Positions 25,895-34,696 are shown, numbered from the stretch's first letter. The stretch is DNA of 64,000 nucleotides from Geomonas oryzae (GCF_004117875.1 NZ_RAHW01000005.1:124001-188000); one strand, 5' to 3'. The notes: generated by a model not told the origin, from the sequence alone. Numbers and translations are program-made.

Positions 25895-26671
25895 ATGTAT
25901 GTCCGCGACCTTGCCCTCTTCCCCGTCTTCGACAGCCATTTCCACATCATCGATCGCCGCTTCCCACTCGTGGAAAACCAGGGGTTTCTCCCTGACGATT
26001 TCACCTGCCGCGATTACCTCGAGCGGAGCGCCGGCATGAACCTGGCCGGTGGCGCCATCGTCTCCGGATCGTTCCAGGCCCTGGACCAGACCTACCTGGA
26101 GGACGCACTCGCCACCCTGGGGCCGCGCTTCGTGGGGGTTACGCAGCTCCCCGCCTCGGTCAGCGACGAGGAGGTCTTGCGCCTCGACCGGCTCGGCGTG
26201 CGCGCCGTGCGCTTCAACATTAAGCGGGGCGGGTCCGAAAACGTGGAACACCTGGAAACGATGGCCCGCCGGGTGCACGAACTGGCCGGGTGGCACGTGG
26301 AGCTCTACGTCGACTCACGCGAGCTTGCCCCCCTAAAGAGCACCCTCACCCGGCTCCCCGCGGTCAGCATCGACCACCTGGGGCTTTCCCGCGAGGGTCT
26401 GCCGACGCTACTTGCGCTCACCGAGCGCGGGGTGCGGGTGAAGGCAACGGGCTTCGGCCGCGTCGATTTCGACGTACCGGCCGCCCTGCGAGACTTCTGC
26501 AGCGCCAACCCCGACGCCCTCATGTTCGGCACCGACCTCCCTTCCACACGCGCCCCGCGCCCCTACAGCGACGACGACCTGCGGCTCGTAGTAGACACGC
26601 TCCCCCCCGAATTAGCGCAGAAGGTTCTCTGTCAAAACGCGCTCAGCTTCTATCGTCAAAACGATATATAG
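25895..26671 (+). CDS. Amidohydrolase-family (TIM-barrel) hydrolase
   Basis: 258 residues, AGGAGG six bases before ATG. The N-terminal FDSHFHIID carries the HxH metal motif of the amidohydrolase_2 group. A His in SIDHLGLSREG and the C-terminal MFGTDLPS with the catalytic Asp complete the usual set. Members include 2-pyrone-4,6-dicarboxylate lactonase-like and decarboxylase-type enzymes; the substrate is not readable here. No signal peptide, so cytoplasmic. It ends the small operon; an AT-rich stretch follows. Confidence 0.85.
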   Translation: MYVRDLALFPVFDSHFHIIDRRFPLVENQGFLPDDFTCRDYLERSAGMNLAGGAIVSGSFQALDQTYLEDALATLGPRFVGVTQLPASVSDEEVLRLDRLGVRAVRFNIKRGGSENVEHLETMARRVHELAGWHVELYVDSRELAPLKSTLTRLPAVSIDHLGLSREGLPTLLALTERGVRVKATGFGRVDFDVPAALRDFCSANPDALMFGTDLPSTRAPRPYSDDDLRLVVDTLPPELAQKVLCQNALSFYRQNDI

Positions 26672-26679
26672 TCAAAAGT

Positions 26680-26836
26680 TTACTCAAAGCAAAGAATCAA
26701 GCTTAATTATTTTAAAATAATTTGACTTTATTCCATTTTATATTAAAAACATAGATCACTTCTGCGAGCAGGTATAGTTTTTTCTCAGGATTTTTACTTA
26801 CAATAGCCCCTGAGACTATTCTTACGAAAGCAGGTA
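26680..26836. other. AT-rich intergenic island with an 18-bp perfect palindrome
   Basis: This stretch is far poorer in GC than its surroundings. A perfect palindrome of nine A/T bases per arm lies at 26705-26722 (AATTATTTT and its complement). TTGACT overlaps its right edge and TACAAT (26799-26804) lies before the next gene, but they are too far apart to form one promoter. It could bind a nucleoid protein or hold an upstream-activated promoter. Confidence 0.5.
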
Positions 26837-26838
26837 AG

Positions 26839-28176
26839 ATGGCAGAGATCTTCTTCATAGCCAGTGACGAACGAGCACTCGATCTTGTGGAGAGTCTGCG
26901 CATCCAGTCGTTGAAAAGTCTTACTTTCGAAACCGACTTGGCCAGCGCAGTGAAGAGACTTCACAAAGAGAATCCGCGTTTCGTCTTCATACAGTCCAGC
27001 CTGGATGGTATTGCGTGCGACGAGATAGCGACGCAGGCCAGGATGCTCGTGGACAACGCGGACCTGCGACTCATCCTGCTGGGAGATGACGACGCGCCCC
27101 CCGGCTTCCCGCCGCCAGGCTTCGCCGCGTCACTCAGCCTCACCCTGCCTACTGCACAATTGACCTCCGACGTGCTGCAGCTCCTTTCCGAGGATTTTGC
27201 CCAGACCACCACAGCGCCTTCCGCATTGATCCTCGATGATCTCCCGGATTTTGAAATCCCCAGCTTTGACAGCATCGCTGAGCCGCACCCGGCACCACAC
27301 TGGCCGTCCGAACCTCCCGAGCCGCTGGTCTTCGACGCGGAAGCGCTGCAGGGGCCGACGGTGGAAAAGCCCCCCGAGATCACCGGGTCCGACGAAATCG
27401 TGTTTTTCGTCGCCGCACCGCCCCCGCAACAGGAGCCCGCGGAAGCTCCCGCCGAGCCGACGGAGCAGGCCGCAGTGCAGGAAGCCGCGCCCCAGCGAAA
27501 AGAAAAGGGACACGGCACCCGGCCGAAGTCCCTGTACCCGAGCCCGGACCAGATCTACCGCAAGCCCCCTGAGCTGTGCGGCGTGCCGGAGGAAGGGGAC
27601 GAACCTGCGGTGCCCGAGGGGCCGGAAACCAGACGCCTGACACGCCCGCTTTACGTCGGCATTGCCCTGCTCTTCGCAGGCGTGCTCTTCTGGCGCCTTT
27701 TTGCACACGAGCCCGAGCCGCAGCCGGTGCAGAAGCCTGCAACGGTTCCGGCCGCTCCGTCCGGCAAGACCGTCGCGCAACCGGTACCGACACCGGCCGC
27801 GTCCGGTGAGCAGCAGGCGTTGCCGCTGTTCATCCCGAGAGTCCCCGCCGACGCGGCATATGCCGCGGCCCATCCCGGCTGGGAGCGCTACGAGAACGAG
27901 AAGGTCGAGTTCCGGGTCTTCCGCGAAGGGGGGCGGATCATGGCGATCCAGGCCCTTCCCGTGGGCGACGCCGAGATCGGTGAAAGCCAGGTACCGGCCT
28001 GGTTCCGGGAAGCGGTGGGTGCCGAGATGCCCGCAAAGGGGAAGTTCAAGGAGGCTGACGGCGTCAAGGTCGAAACAAGGCGCGCCCCCGGCGGCGCCGA
28101 GGTCGCCATCTACCGCACCCCGCAAAGCCGCATCCTGGGTGTGGTGCTTCAACTCGCCGCCCAGCGGCAAAAATAG
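26839..28176 (+). CDS. Membrane protein with N-terminal pseudo-receiver-like domain
   Basis: 445 residues. The first 105 residues (AEIFFIASDERALDLVESLRIQ to LILLGDDD) have the strand/helix rhythm of a receiver domain, but the phospho-acceptor position is not acidic (FVFIQSSLDG). A Pro/Glu/Ala-rich disordered linker follows (about 130-270), then one membrane helix (LYVGIALLFAGVLFWRLFA, about 273-291), another linker and a compact C-terminal domain (about 340-445) ending EVAIYRTPQSRILGVVLQLAA. Topology: receiver-like part in the cytoplasm, the end domain in the periplasm. It is 77 bases before the LysM protein and probably works with it. Family unknown. Confidence 0.7.
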   Translation: MAEIFFIASDERALDLVESLRIQSLKSLTFETDLASAVKRLHKENPRFVFIQSSLDGIACDEIATQARMLVDNADLRLILLGDDDAPPGFPPPGFAASLSLTLPTAQLTSDVLQLLSEDFAQTTTAPSALILDDLPDFEIPSFDSIAEPHPAPHWPSEPPEPLVFDAEALQGPTVEKPPEITGSDEIVFFVAAPPPQQEPAEAPAEPTEQAAVQEAAPQRKEKGHGTRPKSLYPSPDQIYRKPPELCGVPEEGDEPAVPEGPETRRLTRPLYVGIALLFAGVLFWRLFAHEPEPQPVQKPATVPAAPSGKTVAQPVPTPAASGEQQALPLFIPRVPADAAYAAAHPGWERYENEKVEFRVFREGGRIMAIQALPVGDAEIGESQVPAWFREAVGAEMPAKGKFKEADGVKVETRRAPGGAEVAIYRTPQSRILGVVLQLAAQRQK

Positions 28177-28253
28177 AAGGCAATCAAGAGGCGACGCACC
28201 GCAGCAGTCAGCCTTCGTGTAGCGCAGCAGCCAATCTTTTTCAGGGAGTTTGC

Positions 28254-29810
28254 ATGCCGGTTCAACTCGAAACGAAGCACCTGGGCCTAGCCCTCATGTT
28301 CCTGACCGCCTTCCCGCTGACCTCTTACAGCATCGAAAAGAAGTTCGAGTTGGAACCCGCCACCCTCGCCCGGAAATACCCCATGCCTGCACCGGCACCC
28401 AAGGCTGCGCAGCCGGCGCCGCAAAAGGCCGCCCAGACCGCGCCGCAAAAGGCTACGGGAACGCCGACCTACAAGGTCAAGCGCGGCGACTTCATCTACA
28501 GGGTGCTTGCCCGCGAATACGGGCTGACCGGAGACCGCGCCGTCGCCGTCGCGCGCAGGGTGAAAAGCGCCAACCACCTCTCAGACATCAGAAGGCTGAG
28601 GGTCGGTTCGACGCTCCTGATCCCCATCGATCCCCCGGCACGCGGGACGGCCAAGGGAAGACCGCGCCACGCCTCCAAAATGGCGGCTAAGAAGGCATCG
28701 CCCGGCGGCGAGACCACCATGATGGTCCTGCAGGCTCCGGCGCGGCAGGCAACCCCGTCGCGTGCGGCGCTGGCCGACGCCGAGGCGGTCCAGCAGGCCT
28801 CCCACGTCTGGCCGCAGTTGATCCCCAACGCGCCGTCGGTGAAGGCCCAACTCGACTACCTCTCCGGCGCCTTCTCCCTTTCGCTCGATCCCGAGAAGTA
28901 CCCGTTACTGGCAACCCAGGACGGCGGTGCCATCCTCGTCGACGCGAGCGGTACGCTTCCGCCGCTGGTCAAAAACCTGCTGCAGGAGAAGAACCCGCAA
29001 CTCTCCATCGTCTCCGAGCGCGCCGACAACCCGCGTGCCTTCTACCGCGCCCTTCTGGGGGCGGCGCGCTTCTACTCTTTCGAGGAGGACTTCCTGGTCG
29101 ACTTCGGCTCCGAGTGCAAGGTGACGGTGCAGGCCGACTTCAAGATCGAGAAAAGCCAGGACAGCCTGCTGCACCAGGACATCACCCTTTTGAAGATCCC
29201 CGGAAAGCGTCCCGCGACGCCGCAGGCGCTGGTCCGTCTCCTGGCGGCCAACGGCTTCAAACTGGTGGAGACGCCGTCCACCGCTCCGATCATCACAGGG
29301 AGGCCCGACGGCAACGTGCTTTACCAGATCCCGGAGAAGGACCCGAGAACCATCGCCGATGCGCTGCTTGGCGCCCTCGGCATCAGGTATCAGGCCGACA
29401 AGAACATCGACCTATACGCCGGCGACAACAACGGCGTCCGCCTGGAAATCCCGGCGTACCGCTACTTCGAGAAGAACGGCAACCGGTACGTACTTGCGCG
29501 TTTCCAGGGGGATCCGCTCGGGGACTCGCTGACGAACCTCCTGGAGGCAAAGGGATACCGGGTGATCCAGGTGCAGGACCAGGACGACCTGGAAAGCCTC
29601 TCGGACAAGCTTTTGAACCGGCTTGACATCTCCGGGCGCTACGGCGAACAGGACCTGTGGTCGGTATGGGAGCAGGGGTACGGGGTGAGGATGCCGGGCG
29701 TCATGATCAACGACCCGCGTGGGGGAAGGATCTTCATCACGGACCGCAAGGTCGATCCGCTGGTGCAGGAACTGGCCAAACTGAACGGCTACCGGCAAGA
29801 GATCCGGTAA
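28254..29810 (+). CDS. LysM-domain periplasmic/envelope protein
   Basis: 518 residues with GGGAG before the ATG. A membrane-spanning or uncleaved signal segment (LGLALMFLTAFPLTSYSI, about 9-27) precedes an Ala/Pro linker and one LysM domain (about 74-125, YKVKRGDFIYRVLAREYG then LRVGSTLLIPI) for peptidoglycan binding. The remaining 390 residues form a domain I do not recognise; it contains repeated tracts about carrying a ligand-like fold (LLKIPGKRPATPQALVRLLAANGFKLVE and GDPLGDSLTNLLEAKGYRVIQV). The next gene is convergent. With the upstream pseudo-receiver protein it may form a cytoplasm-to-wall assembly. Confidence 0.75.
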   Translation: MPVQLETKHLGLALMFLTAFPLTSYSIEKKFELEPATLARKYPMPAPAPKAAQPAPQKAAQTAPQKATGTPTYKVKRGDFIYRVLAREYGLTGDRAVAVARRVKSANHLSDIRRLRVGSTLLIPIDPPARGTAKGRPRHASKMAAKKASPGGETTMMVLQAPARQATPSRAALADAEAVQQASHVWPQLIPNAPSVKAQLDYLSGAFSLSLDPEKYPLLATQDGGAILVDASGTLPPLVKNLLQEKNPQLSIVSERADNPRAFYRALLGAARFYSFEEDFLVDFGSECKVTVQADFKIEKSQDSLLHQDITLLKIPGKRPATPQALVRLLAANGFKLVETPSTAPIITGRPDGNVLYQIPEKDPRTIADALLGALGIRYQADKNIDLYAGDNNGVRLEIPAYRYFEKNGNRYVLARFQGDPLGDSLTNLLEAKGYRVIQVQDQDDLESLSDKLLNRLDISGRYGEQDLWSVWEQGYGVRMPGVMINDPRGGRIFITDRKVDPLVQELAKLNGYRQEIR

Positions 29811-29818
29811 CCGTTCAG
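29781..29818. terminator. Hairpin across the end of the LysM gene, possible bidirectional terminator
   Basis: A 15-bp stem with one mismatch (29781-29795 with 29804-29818) spans the stop codon at 29808-29810, between convergent genes. Neither side has a clear U-run, so termination is uncertain. Confidence 0.35.
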
Positions 29819-29833
29819 GAAGTCCTTGAAAGC

Positions 29834-30301
29834 CTATTTGCCGAACTGCTGGTAGGCGTTCTGAAGCAGTTCCATCTGGTCCCGGTTCATGATGGCGAGG
29901 AACCACTTCTGGTAGGACTCGGTAAACTGAACCACCTTCTCCATCGAGATGGCGTCGAGCGTCTGTTCGAGTTCCATCGCCAATTCGAGAGCCTCCCGCA
30001 CCGCGGGGGGCTCTTCTTTTACCTTCTTCTCCAACTCGCGTACCTTCTTAAGGATTTCCTCGGCCTGGGCCAGATCGAGCAGCGCCGCCTCGACCACGTC
30101 GTCCAGCCTTAGTTTCCCGACCAGAGCGAAAAGCCTGGCGCGGTTTTCCCGCTCAAGGGCGCTCTTCAGCCAGATGTAGAAGATCTCGCGCTCCTCCTTG
30201 AAGAGGTTCGCGAAGTAGTGGTAGATATCGGCGCACGCGAACTCCGTTTTCTCACAGACGGTCAAGACCTGGGCCACCGCGATATCCATTTTGTACGCCA
30301 T
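29834..30301 (-). CDS. Ferritin/rubrerythrin-like helical protein with degenerate metal site
   Basis: 155 residues from the ATG behind GGAGGA. Two long helix pairs are predicted. The N-terminal part (EKTEFACADIYHYFANLFKEEREIFYIWLKSALERENRARLF) follows the pattern of rubrerythrin-type proteins, in which an ExxH such as EENH closes a di-iron site; here the His is replaced by Arg (ERENRA). A second half with EKKVKEEPPAVREALELAMELEQTLD is a charged helix pair. The di-iron centre is therefore doubtful. Function unknown; single gene with a hairpin-rich leader. Confidence 0.6.
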   Translation of the reverse strand: MAYKMDIAVAQVLTVCEKTEFACADIYHYFANLFKEEREIFYIWLKSALERENRARLFALVGKLRLDDVVEAALLDLAQAEEILKKVRELEKKVKEEPPAVREALELAMELEQTLDAISMEKVVQFTESYQKWFLAIMNRDQMELLQNAYQQFGK

Positions 30302-30327
30302 TTTTTCCTCCATCAGCAGACTTCCCC

Positions 30328-30356
30328 GGGGACGGGCTCCGCAGGAGCCTGTCCCC
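30328..30356. repeat. Strong GC hairpin in the leader of the ferritin-like gene
   Basis: GGGGACGGGCTCC (30328-30340) pairs with GGAGCCTGTCCCC (30344-30356) with one G-U pair and a 3-base loop. It is 27 bases upstream of the gene start on the minus strand. It resembles dispersed intergenic hairpin repeats rather than a terminator, as no U-run follows. Confidence 0.55.
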
Positions 30357-30531
30357 TTATACGGTCTCCGAAGACTTCTCTAATTCGAAAAAGCAAATAA
30401 CTACATATCCTTACACTACAATTTACCTTTATCCGTCCAAAGCCGCAACTGTGACGGCTGGTTCGCCCCTGCTGCAGGTGCGATCCGGCGACTGTTTCAT
30501 TTTGGCTGTGGCGGGTGGAAAAGGCGGCTGG

Positions 30532-31101
30532 TTACTCCCCGGACAAGTGCAGGTAGCAGTCCGCGCGGTAGAGGGAGGCGTCCGCGGCGAACGGGGAACG
30601 GGGGAAGGTGCGCAAGAACTTGCTGAATCCGGTCAGCGCCTCGCGGTAGTCGTGCGCAAGGTAGGCGCGCTCGGCGCGCTGGAAGAGCTCGCGCTCGCCG
30701 GGTTTGACCTGTCCCGCGGATGCGGGTGCAGACGCCTGTTTCTTAGCGGCGGCGGAAGCCGGGCGGCGGGAGGTGCTCCCCTTGACGCTCTTCCCGGGAC
30801 GCACCGGCACCAGCAGCTTGTCGCCGGGATGGATCAGGTCAGGGTTTCTTATGCTGTTGAAGACCAGCATCTGCGGGAAGTAATCGGCCACCCCGATGTG
30901 CTTTTTCGAGAGCTTGGAAAGCGTGTCCCCCTGCTTCACCGTGACGGTGCGTACGAGCACCCCGTCCCTCGGGGAGGCGGGCGCCACGCCCGAGGTCTCC
31001 GGCTTCGGGGTGTAGAGAAGCATTTCGTCGGCATGGCCTGACGTGATGCCGGCGCAGAGCAGGATGAGGCTGCCGATGGTGACGAGGGTCCGTTTTGCCA
31101 T
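30532..31101 (-). CDS. LysM/TPR-type periplasmic protein
   Basis: 189 residues. A signal peptide (MAKRTLVTIGSLILLCAGITSGHA) precedes one LysM domain (about 52-101, VTVKQGDTLSKLSKKHIGVADYFPQ to PGDKLLVPV), an Ala/Lys/Ser linker, and one TPR-like helix pair (ELFQRAERAYLAHDYREALTGFSKFLRTFPRSPFAADASLYRADC) as in BamD/YbgF-like proteins. It should sit in the periplasm bound to peptidoglycan. Its ATG comes one base after the stop of the large TPR protein gene, so the two are translationally coupled. Biological role unknown. Confidence 0.8.
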   Translation of the reverse strand: MAKRTLVTIGSLILLCAGITSGHADEMLLYTPKPETSGVAPASPRDGVLVRTVTVKQGDTLSKLSKKHIGVADYFPQMLVFNSIRNPDLIHPGDKLLVPVRPGKSVKGSTSRRPASAAAKKQASAPASAGQVKPGERELFQRAERAYLAHDYREALTGFSKFLRTFPRSPFAADASLYRADCYLHLSGE

Positions 31102-31102
31102 C

Positions 31103-33418
31103 TCAGTACCTGTTGCCGAGGAGATCCTGGTAGTTGAGCGAGTTCTTCATCTGGACGCTGGTGCCGACCGCCACCCCCGGCTTCACGCGATAGGTTACCT
31201 TGATGCTGCGTCTCTCGCCGGCACCGAGTTCGTCGAGGCGCCAGAGGTAGACGCCGTTGTCGTACCTGCTGAAGGCGGGCTCGGCTGCCACCAGTTCGAG
31301 CTGGGCCGGGAGGGCGCTCTGCAGGATCACCTGCTTCGCCAGGCTTGAGCCGCGGTTCACGCAGTTCAGGTCAAGCGAGGAGACCTCGCCGGGCTTCAGC
31401 TTGCCACCCCTTGCCGCCAGGGTGAGTTCCACGATGGGGCGGGAGTAGGTGAGCTGGAGATTGACTGCGGCGGCGCGGTCCGCTGCCTCGGGCTCGAAGC
31501 GCACCGATGCGGCGGCAACGGCACCGTCGAGGGCGCTGGCCGACGTTTCCATTTCCATGATCACGTACGCCTCTTCCTTGGGAGAGAGAGGACCTACGTG
31601 GTTGATGATCGGCTCGCTGCTCTGGCGTTTGCCGTCGCGGTTCACGTCGTCGTAGAAGGTGTATGTCGCGTTCGCCGGTACGCTGGCCTTGATGGCGAAC
31701 ACCTCGCGCACGTTGCCGGTGTTGGTGACGACGAGCGGCACGGAAACGGTCTGGCCGGGGATGGCGACGAGTTTACCCGCGCCGGTGCGCGCCGTGACGC
31801 CGCTCACCCGCTGCACGAAGCTCGTGGCGGAGACGAAGGACTCTTTCTTGCCCAGCGCGCCGTTGACGATGTCGGCCCTGACGATGAGCTCCTGGTCGGC
31901 GAGTGCTTCGTCCTTCAGGCGGAAAGTGAGGTTGTGGTCCTGGCTCTCGCCGGACTTAAGACGCATACCGTCGAGCACGAGGGCGCCGTTTTCCTTATTG
32001 AAGCCGGCAGGCGTGCCGGAAGGCTCGTACTGGGGCGGATAGCTGACCCTGAGGGTGACGTCACGGGCCGCCGCGCTGCCGATGTTGAGCAGGGAAACAC
32101 GGTAGGTGACCTTCTCGCCCGGGAGGAGCTTCGTCTTGTCGCTCTTCACCACCGCCCTCAAAAGCGGCGCCGAGGTGCGCAGCGCGATCTCTTTGGTCTG
32201 GGAAACCTCCCTGGCGAAAGCGGAGACCACCTTGACGGGGTAGCTGCTCTTCTGGCCGTCTATGTTGCCGCGCGGGATGGTCCCGACGGCCACCCCCCTG
32301 AACTTCTCCCCGACTTCGAGGGTCGGGGTGCTCTTGATGGCGACATCCGGGGTGTCGGCCGCGGCGAAATGGAAGTCGTACTCCGCCGGGAAGCCCGATT
32401 CCAGCAGGAAGCTGTCGCTGCCGTTGCCGGAGTTGACGATGTCCATCGGGATCACGAAACGTTTCCCCGCCTCCTGGGTCTCGCCGGCGGCCCCGAGCCT
32501 CACGTCGAGATCTGGGTACTGGGCCACCTCGATGTTGAAGACCTGGGTCACCTCGCCCTGCGGCGCGGGCGCCCCACCCTTCTTCACGGTCGGGTATTCG
32601 ATCCCCATCTGCTGGAGCTTCGCCGTGGCGTTGGCGGCGGCGGGAGTGCCGGGGTAGCGGTCGATCACGTCCTTGTAACCTGCGATCGCCTTTTTGCGCA
32701 GCGCGGAGGATTTCCCCTTTTCCTTGCCATGCTTGGCGACGCTGACCTTTTTCTCTTTCGCTTCCCGGGGAGCGGCAGCCTTCTCGGCGGCAGCCTTCTC
32801 AACTGCGGCCTTCTCGGCAGCGGCTTTTTCGGCAGCTGCTTTCTGCGCGGCAGCGGCCCTTTCCGCAGCGGCATCGATGGCAGCCTTGTCGGCGGCAGCT
32901 TTCTCAGCGGCGGCCTTTTCGGCGGAAGCCTTGACTGCGGCGGCCCTTTCGGCGGCTGCACGCTCGGCAGCGGCCTTTTCCGCGGCTGCCACGCCGGGAG
33001 CCGGCTGTGCTGCGCTCTTCGGCGCGGCCGGAATGGCTTCACCCTTCTCGTAGCGCTCGGCGAGCTGGATGAGCTCGTCCTCTACCGTCGCCTTGAGCGG
33101 GCTCTCCGGGTAGTCCCGGAGGAACTGCGCCATGTATTTGCCCGCCTCCTGGTTGTTGCCGACCTTGTAGTTGGCCCGCGCCAGCCAGAAAATGGCCATG
33201 TCTTTCAAAGGGGTGTCCGGGTACTTCTTGAGGAGGGTGGACATGCTCTCAACCGCGGCAGGGTAATCTTTTTTCTGATACGAGTTGAACCCGGAAATAA
33301 AGATCTGCGAATCTTCGGAATCGAGAGAGAAAGCAGGCGCGGGAACGAGAAGCGCAACAAGGAGCAAGACTGTCAGGATTTTCAAGAATGAGGCACGGAA
33401 AATCTTATAAAGATGCAC
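31103..33418 (-). CDS. Large exported TPR, coiled-coil and DUF11/CARDB-repeat protein
   Basis: 771 residues from GTG at 33418, which has GGAAAGG eight bases upstream; an in-frame TTG at 33484 lies inside the apparent promoter and is unlikely. Signal peptide: ASFLKILTVLLLVALLVPAPAFS. Then TPR repeats (FISGFNSYQKKDYPAAVESMSTLLKKYPDTP, FWLARANYKVGNNQEAGKYM), a stretch of about 80 residues of AAEKAAAERAAAE-type repeats that should form a long single helix or coiled coil, another TPR-like part, and three or four Ig-like DUF11/CARDB repeats (LLPGEKVTYRVSLLNIGSAAARDVTLRVSYP is typical). A periplasmic or surface scaffold is likely. Confidence 0.78.
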   Translation of the reverse strand: MHLYKIFRASFLKILTVLLLVALLVPAPAFSLDSEDSQIFISGFNSYQKKDYPAAVESMSTLLKKYPDTPLKDMAIFWLARANYKVGNNQEAGKYMAQFLRDYPESPLKATVEDELIQLAERYEKGEAIPAAPKSAAQPAPGVAAAEKAAAERAAAERAAAVKASAEKAAAEKAAADKAAIDAAAERAAAAQKAAAEKAAAEKAAVEKAAAEKAAAPREAKEKKVSVAKHGKEKGKSSALRKKAIAGYKDVIDRYPGTPAAANATAKLQQMGIEYPTVKKGGAPAPQGEVTQVFNIEVAQYPDLDVRLGAAGETQEAGKRFVIPMDIVNSGNGSDSFLLESGFPAEYDFHFAAADTPDVAIKSTPTLEVGEKFRGVAVGTIPRGNIDGQKSSYPVKVVSAFAREVSQTKEIALRTSAPLLRAVVKSDKTKLLPGEKVTYRVSLLNIGSAAARDVTLRVSYPPQYEPSGTPAGFNKENGALVLDGMRLKSGESQDHNLTFRLKDEALADQELIVRADIVNGALGKKESFVSATSFVQRVSGVTARTGAGKLVAIPGQTVSVPLVVTNTGNVREVFAIKASVPANATYTFYDDVNRDGKRQSSEPIINHVGPLSPKEEAYVIMEMETSASALDGAVAAASVRFEPEAADRAAAVNLQLTYSRPIVELTLAARGGKLKPGEVSSLDLNCVNRGSSLAKQVILQSALPAQLELVAAEPAFSRYDNGVYLWRLDELGAGERRSIKVTYRVKPGVAVGTSVQMKNSLNYQDLLGNRY

Positions 33419-33465
33419 GTGATGAACCTTTCCGGGCTTAAGGTATAAGGCGTTGAACCTGTCGG

Positions 33466-33494
33466 AAAGTATCACTATAGACAACTATTGTCAA
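33466..33494 (-). promoter_or_regulatory. Promoter of the TPR/LysM operon
   Basis: Minus strand TTGACA (33489-33494), a 17-base spacer, then TG-A-TACTTT with the -10 at 33466-33471 and an extended TG. It overlaps the upstream TTG candidate start and so favours the GTG start at 33418. Confidence 0.6.
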
Positions 33495-33704
33495 CGCAGA
33501 ATGGGGTTATATGGATGAGTCGCGAGCCCTGTGTTTGCGCGCCTTTCCACCATGTCTTGCCCCCTTGTAAACCGGCAGTCAACCGAGTGACTCAACGTGA
33601 TGTTTCCGGGGAGGAAAGCATCGTTTTCGCTTTACCTCAAATGACTTTTCAGTTACAGAGATTTAGCCGTCGCGACAGGCACATCCATCACCCAGAAGGT
33701 AGCA

Positions 33705-34646
33705 ATGACACGTCTGATTCTCCTCGGCACATGCTCCGCCCTTTTCTTCAGCAGCACCTTCGTCCTCAACCGCGCCATGAGCCTGCAGGGGGGACACTGG
33801 ATCTGGACCGCGAGCCTGCGCTACTTCTACATGTTCTTCATGCTGGGGCTGTGGCTCGCCCTCACCGGAAAGTCGCGCCTTTTGAAGGAAGTCTTCACGG
33901 CCTTTCGAAGCAACTGGTGCTTCTGGACCGTGGCGGGGAGCACCGGCTTCGGCGTCTTCTACGCTCTGCTCACCTTCAGTTCCTCCTTCGCGCCCGGCTG
34001 GGTCGTGGCGACCACGTGGCAGTCGACCATCCTCGCCACGCCGCTCGTGCTCCTTCTCTTCGGAAAACGCGTGCCGATGCGCGGCGTCTTCTACACCGCC
34101 CTCATCTTCATCGGCATCGTCCTCGTCACCCTGGAACAAGCCGCTGCGGCCTCGCTGCGGGAAACGGTGCTGGGCATCCTCCCCGTTCTCGTTGCGGCTT
34201 TCGCGTACCCTCTCGGCAACCAGTTGATCTGGGAGGCGCGTCACGGCAAGATCGTCAGAATTCCCGAGACAAGCACCGTGGTCCTCGACGACAGCGCGGC
34301 ACGCGTACTCATCATGGTACTAGGCTCGCTCCCGCTTTGGGCCGTGCTGATCCTCTTCGTGCAGCCGCCCGCCCCGTCCGCTGGACAGCTCGCCAACACC
34401 GCGATGGTGGCGGTCTTCTCGGGAGTTCTCGCCACCACCCTCTTTTACAAGGCGCGCCACCTGGCGAAGACGCCGTTCGAGCTCTCGGCCGTTGACGCCA
34501 CGCAGTCGATGGAGGTGGTCTTCTCCCTGCTCGGAGAGATCGCCTTTCTTGGGGGTGCCTGGCCAGGGGCGGCGGGAGGTATCGGCATCGTACTCTCGCT
34601 TTTAGGGCTCGTACTCTACGTGAGGTCGCAGACCCTCGCGGCATGA
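33705..34646 (+). CDS. DMT-superfamily transporter (EmrE-like multidrug efflux type)
   Basis: 313 residues with about ten membrane helices. The N-terminal ILLGTCSALFFSSTFVLNRAMS and the internal TWQSTILATPLVLLLFGKRVP fit the 'multidrug resistance efflux transporter' branch of the drug/metabolite transporter family. In this family two five-helix halves form the carrier in the inner membrane. The substrate is not readable. AAGG lies five bases before ATG. The MaoC gene starts 50 bases later with its own ribosome site; co-transcription is possible. Confidence 0.82.
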   Translation: MTRLILLGTCSALFFSSTFVLNRAMSLQGGHWIWTASLRYFYMFFMLGLWLALTGKSRLLKEVFTAFRSNWCFWTVAGSTGFGVFYALLTFSSSFAPGWVVATTWQSTILATPLVLLLFGKRVPMRGVFYTALIFIGIVLVTLEQAAAASLRETVLGILPVLVAAFAYPLGNQLIWEARHGKIVRIPETSTVVLDDSAARVLIMVLGSLPLWAVLILFVQPPAPSAGQLANTAMVAVFSGVLATTLFYKARHLAKTPFELSAVDATQSMEVVFSLLGEIAFLGGAWPGAAGGIGIVLSLLGLVLYVRSQTLAA

Positions 34647-34696
34647 GACATCTATATGCGGCTAGCGCCGCCCCACCAAATAAACCGGAGGTCGAC

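Noticed and set aside
33418-33484. TTG start at 33484 for the large TPR protein
   Set aside because: It lies within a well-formed promoter (TTGACA at 33489-33494, extended -10 at 33466-33471), so the transcript would not contain it.
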